Of a stretch of DNA of 64,000 bases, positions 55,289 to 62,534 are shown piece by piece. Origin of the DNA: Nonomuraea rubra (GTDB lineage: Bacteria > Actinomycetota > Actinomycetes > Streptosporangiales > Streptosporangiaceae). The position numbers and the translations under genes are program-made. Where the stretch lies: assembly GCF_014207985.1 (NCBI RefSeq), contig NZ_JACHMI010000001.1:1223001-1287000 (forward strand), in the 5' to 3' direction. Below the pieces are notes generated by a model that was given only the letters and a program-made list of their open reading frames with translations, was not told the origin of the DNA and ran no database searches. How positions within the stretch are numbered: position 1 is the first letter of the stretch; every line of letters begins with the position of its first letter.

Positions 55289-56179
55289 GTGAACGACGAC
55301 GAATCGCTGACCGGCCTCTTCGAGGCGCAGCGGGGTCAGCTGCGGGCTGTGGCGTACCGGATGCTGGGGTCGGTGAGCGAGGCCGACGACGCGGTGCAGG
55401 AGACGTGGCTCAGGCTCAACCGCACCGACACCGCCGACGTGCGGAACCTGGGCGGCTGGCTCACCACGGTCGTGTCCCGCATCTGCCTGAACATGTTGCG
55501 CTCCCGCGAGCACCGCCGCGAGGACCCGCTGGAGGAGCGCATGCCGGAGCCGGTGGTGAGCCCGGCGGGCGGCGCCGATCCCGAGCAGGAGGCGCTGCTG
55601 GCGGACTCGGTGGGGCTGGCGCTGCTCGTGGTGCTGCAGCAGCTGGAGCCGACGGAGCGGCTGGCGTTCGTGCTGCACGACCTGTTCGCGGTGCCGTTCG
55701 AGGAGATCGCGCGGATCGTCGACCGTACGCCCGCCGCCACCAGGCAGCTCGCCAGCCGGGCCCGCCGGCGGGTGTCCGGGGCCGCCCCGTCGCCGGACCC
55801 GGACGTGTCGCGGCAGCGCGAGGTGGTGGACGCGTTCATGGCGGCGGCCCGCGACGGTGACTTCGACACGCTCGTGTCGCTCCTGCACCCGGACATCGTG
55901 CTCCGCACGGACGTGGGTCCCTCGGCGGCCAGGGGCTGGAACGAGCTTCGCGGGGCGCTCACGGTCGCGAAGCAGGCGCTCATGTTCCGGCGGATGGCGC
56001 CGTTCGCCCGCCCGGTGCTGGTCAACGGCACCGCGGGGGCGCTCATGGTGCTGGACGGGCGGACGACCGCCGTGGGGGCGTTCACGATCGTCGACGGCAA
56101 GATCGTGACCCTGGACATCCTCGGCGACCCGGCGCGGCTGGGCGGCTTCGACGTGGCCGCGCTCACCGGCCGGTCCTGA
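55289..56179 (+). CDS. ECF41-type sigma factor with SnoaL-like C-terminal domain
   Basis: The 296-residue sigma factor has region 2 (QLRAVAYRMLGSVSEADDAV, QETWLRLNR), region 4 (LEPTERLAFVLHDLFAVPFE, EIARIVDRTPAATRQLASRA) and a NTF2/SnoaL-like C-terminal domain (VVDAFMAAARDGDFDTLVSL, LHPDI). In ECF41/SigJ factors this domain replaces an anti-sigma factor and tunes activity. The divergent AhpD-like gene with an ECF41 promoter is the expected partner. The inducing signal is unknown. GTG 55289. Confidence 0.92.
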   Translation: MNDDESLTGLFEAQRGQLRAVAYRMLGSVSEADDAVQETWLRLNRTDTADVRNLGGWLTTVVSRICLNMLRSREHRREDPLEERMPEPVVSPAGGADPEQEALLADSVGLALLVVLQQLEPTERLAFVLHDLFAVPFEEIARIVDRTPAATRQLASRARRRVSGAAPSPDPDVSRQREVVDAFMAAARDGDFDTLVSLLHPDIVLRTDVGPSAARGWNELRGALTVAKQALMFRRMAPFARPVLVNGTAGALMVLDGRTTAVGAFTIVDGKIVTLDILGDPARLGGFDVAALTGRS

Positions 56180-56186
56180 CCGCGTG

Positions 56187-56218
56187 TCCGGTGGCGGGCC
56201 TCCAGGTCCGCCACCGGA
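56187..56218. terminator. Bidirectional hairpin between convergent genes
   Basis: TCCGGTGGCGG (56187-56197) pairs with CCGCCACCGGA (56208-56218) around a 10-base loop, between the ECF41 stop and the stop of the sigma-like gene. Confidence 0.8.
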
Positions 56219-56225
56219 GCGGTCG

Positions 56226-58100
56226 TCATGGGTCCACGAAGACCGGCATGGAGAAGAACACGATCATCGCGATGGCCACGCAGAGCAGGAACCCGACGAG
56301 CTCCCAGACCCAGTCGTGGTGGCGGTCCTTGCGGCGGCGCACCTTCTTCGGCGGGCGGCCGCTCTCGGGGCGTCGCTTGGGGGCGGGCCTGGCCCGTACC
56401 GGGCGCGGGTCCAGGAGGGACGAGCCCGCCGGCCGGCCCTGCTTGCGCGGTTCCGCGCTCTGCCGCGGCCTGCTCAGCGGCTTCTCCAGCGGCCGGTCGA
56501 GAGGTCTGTCCAGCGGCCGCTCCCGCGGTCTGTCCAGGGGCCTCTCCAGCGGCTTCTCCAGGGGTTTCTCGAGCGGCCTGCCGAGGGAACCCGCCTGGTC
56601 CTGCTCGTCCTCGCGGGTGTCCGGCAGCCGGTACACCGGCTCGGCGGCGGGCTTGGGACGGGGCTTGGCGCGGGGCTTGAACAGCGGGGCCGCCGGTCCG
56701 CGCACCGGCTCCTCGGCCCGTGACGCCTGCCGTCGCGGAGCCGGCGCCGGCGGCGCGCGGAACCCCTCGGGAGCCGCCGGCGGCGCGCGGAACCCCTCGG
56801 GAGCCGACGGCGGCCTGCGGAACTCCTCCGGCGCCGATGGCGACCTGCGGAACCCCTCGGGAGCCGACGGTGGCCTGCGGAACTCCTCCGGTGTCGGCTG
56901 GGGCTCCAGCGGCTGCCGGCGGCGTTCCTCGGCGGGCGTCCGCCGCGGCGGGGGGAGCGGCAGGGACGGGTCACCGTGGACGAGCACGTCGCCGGTCATG
57001 TACGGGTCCGGCGCGTCCTTGGGCAGGATCACGTCACCCGTCGCGAACGGCTCGGCGGCCGTCGGGTCGGGGGCCGCCATGAAGAACGGCCGCTCCCGCG
57101 CCGACGCCCCGGAGGACGGCCCGGCGACCCACCGGTCACCGGCGTACGGCACCGAATCCCGCCGCTCACCATCCCGCCGGTCGCCGGAGACCGGCCGGTC
57201 GCCGGTGGAGGGGGTGCGCGGCCGGAGCTCGCCCAGCGGGTCCCGCAGCGTTCGCGCCGACCCGAGCGGATCCCGCAGCGGCGGCCCCGGGTCGAGCACG
57301 TCCCTCGGGGGCGAGAACGGGTCGCGGAGCTTGGGCATCGGGGCGGTGGTCGCCTCGTGCACGGGCGTTTGCGCCGCCGAGGGCGGTGTCAGCAGCTCGG
57401 CCGGGAAGATCACCGTGCTGGTCGCCGGATCGGCGTCCGCCAGCGGTTGCGGCCACATGGGCGGGCTGGGCCAGCGGGGCTTGACGAACAGCGGTGCGGG
57501 CGCCGCCGTACGGGAGCCCGCGAAGTGGATGCGCAGCGCTCCCGGCGGCTGCGGCCACGGCAGGCGGCCGAGCACGTCGCGCAGCGGCGCGACGCCGAGC
57601 GCGCCGTAGACGTCGGCCACCGGCTTGGGCACGCGGACCCCGGTCGAGGCCAGTGCCGTTCCGAGCGACTGGCGCAGGCGGTGCCCCGCGCCCACCGCCA
57701 GCTCCTCGGCGGTGTCGGGCGCGACGTCGAGCACCCAGGCCAGTTCGGCCTTGCTGAGCCCGCACACCGCGCACAACACCAGCACCTCGCGCTGGTGCGG
57801 GCGCAGCTCGCGCAGGGAACGCTCGACGAGCGCGGTGGCCGGGTCGATGAGCGGGTCGACGGCGGGCGGGGAGTAGACGATGTCCCGCCGGTGGATCTCG
57901 CGGCGGGCGAAGGCGTAGAGCGCGGCGCGGGGCGGCGCGGTGGCGGGGACGCTGCTGAGCACGGCCACCAGGACGTCGGAGGCCGAGCCGAGGTCACCGA
58001 GCTGGTCGGCACAGTACGCGAACAGCCCGGCGGCATGGAGGTCGTAGAGCTCTGCGATCAGTTCTGCACGATGGCGCTGATCGGTGAGCGACTGAGACAC
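56226..58100 (-). CDS. Sigma-70-like protein with repeat-rich linker and C-terminal membrane helix
   Basis: The 624-residue protein begins with an ECF-like head (about 1-170): a region 2-like LYDLHAAGLFAYCADQLGDL and a region 4-like helix-turn-helix LRPHQREVLVLCAVCGLSKA, ELAWVLDVAPDTAEEL. Residues about 230-590 are Pro/Arg/Glu-rich and disordered. They include about five 10-residue units of the type PSAPEGFRRP (near 410-465) and about nine four-residue units PLE(K/R)/PLDR (near 510-545). The end is basic (KKVRRRKDRHHD) then one membrane helix (VGFLLCVAIAMIVFFSMPVF). This would tether a sigma-like domain to the membrane. GTG start; a function is not known. Confidence 0.8.
   Translation of the reverse strand: MSQSLTDQRHRAELIAELYDLHAAGLFAYCADQLGDLGSASDVLVAVLSSVPATAPPRAALYAFARREIHRRDIVYSPPAVDPLIDPATALVERSLRELRPHQREVLVLCAVCGLSKAELAWVLDVAPDTAEELAVGAGHRLRQSLGTALASTGVRVPKPVADVYGALGVAPLRDVLGRLPWPQPPGALRIHFAGSRTAAPAPLFVKPRWPSPPMWPQPLADADPATSTVIFPAELLTPPSAAQTPVHEATTAPMPKLRDPFSPPRDVLDPGPPLRDPLGSARTLRDPLGELRPRTPSTGDRPVSGDRRDGERRDSVPYAGDRWVAGPSSGASARERPFFMAAPDPTAAEPFATGDVILPKDAPDPYMTGDVLVHGDPSLPLPPPRRTPAEERRRQPLEPQPTPEEFRRPPSAPEGFRRSPSAPEEFRRPPSAPEGFRAPPAAPEGFRAPPAPAPRRQASRAEEPVRGPAAPLFKPRAKPRPKPAAEPVYRLPDTREDEQDQAGSLGRPLEKPLEKPLERPLDRPRERPLDRPLDRPLEKPLSRPRQSAEPRKQGRPAGSSLLDPRPVRARPAPKRRPESGRPPKKVRRRKDRHHDWVWELVGFLLCVAIAMIVFFSMPVFVDP
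56480..56930 (-). repeat. Two in-frame repeat arrays in the sigma-like gene
   Basis: One array (about 56505-56590) repeats 12-bp units encoding PL(E/D)(K/R). The other (about 56755-56900) repeats 30-bp units encoding PEGFR(R/A)PP(S/A)A. Both keep frame and differ by synonymous and conservative changes. Confidence 0.8.
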
Positions 58101-58145
58101 GGGGCCGGTTCCTCTTGCTGGATGCGGACGCTGGGGGTGAGAGGC

Positions 58146-58184
58146 GCGTCAGGAGTTGTGAGCTGATGCGTCAGGAATGGTGAG
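58146..58184. promoter_or_regulatory. Direct repeat in the divergent sigma-like/ABC intergenic region
   Basis: GCGTCAGGAGTTGTGAG (58146-58162) and GCGTCAGGAATGGTGAG (58168-58184) match at 14 of 17 bases and are 22 bp apart, two helical turns. They lie 46 bp before the sigma-like start. The rest of this 291-bp gap holds no gene I can support. Confidence 0.4.
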
Positions 58185-58391
58185 GGTAATCATGCCAACA
58201 CACCGTGGTCCGGCGCACTACCAGATCCAGATTTCATACGAATCTCCCAGCTCAAGTGAAGCGTTTCAGGAAAACCCGAGGGGACAGGTCGGTACGAGCC
58301 GCCGTAGTCTGTGGGTTCAGCAGATCATGCGGCGGTCGTGGCACGGGGGCTGCGGCGCTGCCGCCGGAGGCCCCGAAGCGAGAGTTCGCGC

Positions 58392-59450
58392 GTGATCACA
58401 TTCGAGTCTGTCACCAAACGCTATCCGGACGGAACGGTCGCCGTGGACGACCTCAGCCTGGAGGCGCCCACCGGCGAGATCACCGTGTTCGTCGGCCCGT
58501 CGGGCTGCGGGAAGACCACCTCGCTGCGGATGATCAACCGGATGATCGACGCCACCGAGGGCCGGATCCTGCTCGACGGGAAGCCGGTGCAGGGCATCGA
58601 CCCGCCGGCGCTGCGGCGCGGCATCGGGTACGTCATCCAGCAGGCCGGCCTCTTCCCGCACCGGAAGATCGTCGACAACATCGCGACCGTCCCCTACCTG
58701 CTGGGCTGGGACAGGAAGAAGGCCCGCGCCGCGGCCATGGAGCTGCTGGAGCGCGTCGGCCTCGACCCCGCGCTCGCCGGCCGCTACCCGTTCCAGCTCT
58801 CCGGCGGCCAGCAGCAGCGCGTCGGCGTGGCCAGGGCGCTGGCCGCCGACCCGCCCGTGCTGCTCATGGACGAGCCGTTCAGCGCCGTCGACCCCATCGT
58901 CCGCACCAACCTCCAGGACGAGCTGCTGCGGCTGCAGAGCGAGCTGAACAAGACGATCGTGTTCGTCACGCACGACATCGACGAGGCCATCAAGCTCGGC
59001 GACCGGGTGGCGGTGCTGCGCGTGGGCGGCAGGCTGGCCCAGCTCGCCGACCCCAAGACGCTGCTGTCGGAGCCGGCCGACGACTTCGTCCGCGAGTTCC
59101 TCGGGCAGGACAGGGGGATCAGGCGGCTGCGTTTCATCTCCACGGCGGGGCTGCGGCTGCGTACCGACCTGACCGTGCCCGAGGGGTTCGACGGCAGCAC
59201 GTCCGAGCCGTGGCTGCTGGTCGTGGACGGCGACGGCCGGCCGGTGGGCTGGCGGCGCGGCGATCGGCCCGGCGAGCTGGAGCCCGCCGGCACGTACGAG
59301 CACGGCCGCGACAACCTGCGCTCCGCCCTCGACGCGGCGCTGCTGTCGCCGTCCGGCTGCGCGGTGGCCGTGGACGAGCGGGGCAAGGCCGTCGGCGTGG
59401 CCACCAGGCAGGCCCTGGACGAGGCGCTGGCGGAGGCCGCAGATGGGTGA
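58392..59450 (+). CDS. Osmoprotectant/quaternary-amine ABC importer ATPase (OpuCA/ProV-like)
   Basis: The 352-residue ATPase has Walker A GPSGCGKTTS, signature LSGGQQQR and Walker B LLMDEPFSAVDP, followed by HDIDEAIKLGDRVAVL. The C-terminal region (about 255-350) is a CBS-like regulatory part (WLLVVDGDGRPVGW, GCAVAVDERGKAVGVATRQA), as in OpuCA. With two permeases and a binding protein it should import glycine betaine, carnitine or choline. GTG 58392; it overlaps the next gene by 8 bp. Confidence 0.92.
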   Translation: MITFESVTKRYPDGTVAVDDLSLEAPTGEITVFVGPSGCGKTTSLRMINRMIDATEGRILLDGKPVQGIDPPALRRGIGYVIQQAGLFPHRKIVDNIATVPYLLGWDRKKARAAAMELLERVGLDPALAGRYPFQLSGGQQQRVGVARALAADPPVLLMDEPFSAVDPIVRTNLQDELLRLQSELNKTIVFVTHDIDEAIKLGDRVAVLRVGGRLAQLADPKTLLSEPADDFVREFLGQDRGIRRLRFISTAGLRLRTDLTVPEGFDGSTSEPWLLVVDGDGRPVGWRRGDRPGELEPAGTYEHGRDNLRSALDAALLSPSGCAVAVDERGKAVGVATRQALDEALAEAADG

Positions 59451-60171
59451 CGGGCCTCCCTCCATCTGGGAGTGGATCGGGCGCAACTGGGACACCGGCC
59501 GGGCCGACAGCATCAGGAACCTGCTGACCGACCACCTGACGATGTCGCTGGTGCCGATCGTGCTCGCGCTGCTGCTCGCGCTCCCGCTCGGCCTGGCCTC
59601 CATCCGCTGGCGCTGGCTCTACCAGCCCACGGCGGGGTTCATGAACATCGTGTACGCGCTGCCGTCGCTGCCGGTCTTCATGCTGCTGATCTCGGTGACC
59701 GGGCTGTCGCAGACCACGGTGATCATCCCGCTGACCTTCTACGGCATGGCCGTGCTGATCCCGGCCGTGGTCGACGGGATCGACTCGGTGCCCGACCACG
59801 TACGCCAGTCGGCCGTGGCGATGGGCTTCACCCCGCTGCGCCGCCTTCTGCAGGTGGAGCTGCCGATCGCGGTGCCGGTGGTGCTGGCGGGCATGCGGGT
59901 TGTCGCGGTCTCCAGCATCAGCCTGGTCAGCGTGGGGGCGCTGATCGGGCAGGGCGGGCTCGGCGGGCTGTTCACGCGGGCGTACCAGAACCCGTTCATG
60001 CCGCCGGTGATCGTCGGCATCGTGCTCATCGTCCTGCTCGCGCTGATCGCCGACGGCCTGCTGGTCCTGGCGCAGCGGCTGCTCACTCCGTGGGTACGCG
60101 CGCGTAAGGGGCAGACGGGCCGGAAGCGGAAGGCCGTCCAGGTACGCGCACGGAAGGGGACGGTGGCGTGA
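59443..60171 (+). CDS. Osmoprotectant ABC importer permease
   Basis: The 242-residue membrane protein has about six helices and the BPD_transp_1 signature region VRQSAVAMGFTPLRRLLQVE. It ends in a strongly basic cytoplasmic tail (RARKGQTGRKRKAVQVRARK) that is longer than usual. It overlaps both neighbours by a few bases and is the first of two different permease subunits. Confidence 0.9.
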   Translation: MGDGPPSIWEWIGRNWDTGRADSIRNLLTDHLTMSLVPIVLALLLALPLGLASIRWRWLYQPTAGFMNIVYALPSLPVFMLLISVTGLSQTTVIIPLTFYGMAVLIPAVVDGIDSVPDHVRQSAVAMGFTPLRRLLQVELPIAVPVVLAGMRVVAVSSISLVSVGALIGQGGLGGLFTRAYQNPFMPPVIVGIVLIVLLALIADGLLVLAQRLLTPWVRARKGQTGRKRKAVQVRARKGTVA

Positions 60172-60860
60172 ACTGGCTGACGTCGTTCCTGAGCTGGCTG
60201 GGCGAGTTCTTCGGCAACGGCGAGAACTGGTCGGGCTCCGGCGGCATCCCCATGCGCCTGCTGGAGCACCTGGAGTTCTCGGCGCTGGCCCTGCTGCTGG
60301 CCGTGCTGATCGCCGTGCCGCTGGGCCTGGCGATCGGGCACACCGGGCGGGGCGAGCTGCTCGTCGTCGTGTCCGCGAACCTGGCCAGGGCGCTGCCCAC
60401 GCTGGGCCTGCTGGTGATGTTCGTGCTGCTGCTGGGCACGGCCTCGATCTGGCCGGTGATCATCCCGCTGGTGCTGCTGTCGGTGCCGCCGATCCTGGTC
60501 AACACGTTCGAGGGGATCAAGGGGGTCGACCCCGAGCTGCGCGACGCCGCGTACGGGATGGGGCTGCGCGGCGGGCAGGTGCTCGGGCGGGTGCTGGTGC
60601 CGGTGGCGCTGCCGCTGATCCTGCTCGGCTGCCGGTTGTCGGCCATCCAGGTCGTGGCCACCACCACGGTCGCCGCCTACACCGGGCTGGGCGGCCTCGG
60701 ACGTTACGTGATCGACGGTTTCGCGACCAAGGATTACGCGAGCGTCGTCGGCGGTTCAGTACTGATTGTGCTGTTCGCGCTCGTGGTGCAGGTCCTGTTC
60801 GCGCTCGTCCAGAGAGTGACGGTCTCTCCGGGGGTGAGCCAGCGACTGAAGGTCCGATAG
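60168..60860 (+). CDS. Osmoprotectant ABC importer permease
   Basis: The 230-residue second permease has six helices and the coupling motif ELRDAAYGMGLRGGQVLGRV. It overlaps the first permease by 4 bp. Heteromeric permease pairs are typical of OpuB/OpuC/ProU-like quaternary-amine importers. Confidence 0.9.
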   Translation: MNWLTSFLSWLGEFFGNGENWSGSGGIPMRLLEHLEFSALALLLAVLIAVPLGLAIGHTGRGELLVVVSANLARALPTLGLLVMFVLLLGTASIWPVIIPLVLLSVPPILVNTFEGIKGVDPELRDAAYGMGLRGGQVLGRVLVPVALPLILLGCRLSAIQVVATTTVAAYTGLGGLGRYVIDGFATKDYASVVGGSVLIVLFALVVQVLFALVQRVTVSPGVSQRLKVR

Positions 60861-60899
60861 TCTCCTATATTACCTCCCGCTTTAGAAGGGAAATGCAAG

Positions 60900-61826
60900 A
60901 TGAGACGCAAGTACGGCGTCGCCGGAGTGTTCCTCACGGCGATGCTCGCACTCGCCGCCTGCGGGGGCGGCGGCAGCACCGGGGGCAACCCCCTCGACAC
61001 GACGAGCGCCGCTCCCACCGGCTCGGCTTCGAGCGCTGGAGGTAAGGCCGTCATCGGCTCCTTCGACTTCGACGAGAGCGTGCTGCTCGCCTCGATCTAC
61101 GCCCAGGCACTGGAGGCCAAGGGCGTACAGGTGGAGGAGAAGCCGCGGATCGGCAGCCGCGAGGTCGTCTACGACCAGGTCAAGAGCGGCGGCCTGACGA
61201 TCGTCCCCGAGTACAACGGCAACCTGCTCGCCTTCATCGACCAGAAGGCCACCGCCGCCACCACCGACGAGGTGAACACGGCGCTGAAGGAGAAGCTGCC
61301 CGCCGAGCTGGAGGTGCTCGACTCCTCCCCGGCGGAGGACAAGGACAGCCTGTCCATCTCCAAGGACACCCAGACCAAGCAGTCGCTGAACACGATCGAG
61401 GACCTCGCCAAGGTCTCCAAGGACATGATCGTCGGCGGCCCGCCCGAGTTCAAGAACCGGTGGGAGGCGCGCTTCAAGGAGGTCTACGGCCTGGAGTTCA
61501 AGGAGTGGAAGCCGACGGGGCCCACCACCTCCGACGCGATCAAGGACGGCTCGATCCAGGTCGGGAACGTCTTCACCACCGACCCGAAGATGGCCGCCAA
61601 CAACCTCGTGGCGCTGCAGGACCCCAAGAACATCTTCCCCGCCCAGAACGTGACGCCCCTGCTGAACAAGGCCGCGGCCAGCGAGACCATCAGGACCACC
61701 CTGAACGGCATCTCGGCGAAGCTGACGACCGACTCCCTCCTGCAGATGATGCAGAAGATCTCCGTCAACAAGGACGAGCCCGCGGTCGTGGCCAAGGAAT
61801 GGCTGACCACCAACGGTCTCGGATGA
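60900..61826 (+). CDS. Osmoprotectant ABC importer substrate-binding lipoprotein (OpuAC family)
   Basis: The 308-residue lipoprotein has a signal peptide with lipobox LALAAC (Cys near 21) and a Gly/Ser/Thr linker. The OpuAC-type domain has VIGSFDFDESVLLASIYAQA, GGLTIVPEYNGNLLAFIDQK and DGSIQVGNVFTTDP. It binds a quaternary amine for the preceding ATPase and permeases. It begins 39 bp after the second permease, with an AAGGGAA ribosome site, and ends before a strong hairpin. Confidence 0.92.
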   Translation: MRRKYGVAGVFLTAMLALAACGGGGSTGGNPLDTTSAAPTGSASSAGGKAVIGSFDFDESVLLASIYAQALEAKGVQVEEKPRIGSREVVYDQVKSGGLTIVPEYNGNLLAFIDQKATAATTDEVNTALKEKLPAELEVLDSSPAEDKDSLSISKDTQTKQSLNTIEDLAKVSKDMIVGGPPEFKNRWEARFKEVYGLEFKEWKPTGPTTSDAIKDGSIQVGNVFTTDPKMAANNLVALQDPKNIFPAQNVTPLLNKAAASETIRTTLNGISAKLTTDSLLQMMQKISVNKDEPAVVAKEWLTTNGLG

Positions 61827-61837
61827 CCTCCGCGCTC

Positions 61838-61862
61838 CGGGCCCCCGGTCACCGGGGGCCCG
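61838..61862 (+). terminator. Hairpin after the osmoprotectant operon
   Basis: CGGGCCCCCGGT (61838-61849) and ACCGGGGGCCCG (61851-61862) are exact complements one base apart, 11 bp after the binding-protein stop. The second arm also begins a 45-bp tandem repeat. Confidence 0.8.
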
Positions 61863-61957
61863 CGCGGACGGCCTCGCCACCGCGGGCCTCTGAAGGCCGG
61901 GCGCCCGTGCGGACGGTCTCGCCACCGCGGGCCCCGGGAAGCCGGGGGCCCGTGCGG
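61859..61957. repeat. 45-bp tandem repeat, about 2.2 copies, up to the flavin reductase start
   Basis: Units start at 61859, 61904 and 61949 (partial) and share CCCG(C/T)GCGGACGG(C/T)CTCGCC and ACCGCGGGCC. The last partial copy runs into the GTG start of the next gene, so the repeat forms its leader. Confidence 0.85.
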
Positions 61958-62445
61958 TGAGCGAGTTGTTCACGGAGGCGATGGCGCAGCTCGCCGCGGG
62001 GGTGGCGGTCGTGACCGCGCGCGACGGGCGCGACGACCTCGGCACCACGGTGTCGGCGCTGATGTCCGTCTCGCTGGAGCCGCCGCTGGTGCTGGTGAGC
62101 CTGGCCAGCCGCGGCTACCTCAACGAGGTCCTGCTCCGGCAGGACCGCTGGGCGGCCTCCCTGCTGTCGTCGGGCCAGGCCGCCGTCGCCAGCCGCTTCG
62201 CCACCGCCGGCCGGCCCAGCGCCCGGCTGCTCGTGGCGGGCACCCCGCACCACCGGGGCCCGCTGACCGAGGCGCTCGTGATCGAGGGCGGGGTGGCCGC
62301 GATCGAGGCCGAGACCACCAAGGTGGTCCCGGCCGGCGATCACACGATCTTCATCGCCGCCGTGCTGGCCGTCGACTACGTCGACGCGTCCCTCCAGCCC
62401 CTGGTACGGCTACGCGGCCGCTACCGCTCGACGGCCGCCACCTGA
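61957..62445 (+). CDS. Flavin reductase-like FMN-binding protein
   Basis: The 162-residue split-barrel protein contains LAAGVAVVTARDGRDDLGTT, VSLEPPLVLVSLA and HTIFIAAVLAVDY, the pattern of flavin reductases that supply reduced FMN/FAD to two-component monooxygenases (HsaB-like members serve steroid hydroxylation). No monooxygenase partner is adjacent. GTG 61957. It converges on sppA. Confidence 0.82.
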   Translation: MSELFTEAMAQLAAGVAVVTARDGRDDLGTTVSALMSVSLEPPLVLVSLASRGYLNEVLLRQDRWAASLLSSGQAAVASRFATAGRPSARLLVAGTPHHRGPLTEALVIEGGVAAIEAETTKVVPAGDHTIFIAAVLAVDYVDASLQPLVRLRGRYRSTAAT

Positions 62446-62476
62446 CGCAGGGCTCCCCGACCGCGAAGCCCTCGGG

Positions 62477-62534
62477 CGGTCAGCGGACGGAGTACCGCCC
62501 GCACGCGGTCAGCGGATGGAGTACCAGCCGGGCA
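62477..62534. repeat. 29-bp tandem duplication at the 3' end of sppA
   Basis: CGGTCAGCGGACGGAGTACC (62477-62496) recurs at 62506-62525 with one change (CGGATGG). The second copy contains the sppA stop codon and last codons; the first lies just beyond it, as if the end of the gene had been duplicated. Confidence 0.8.
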
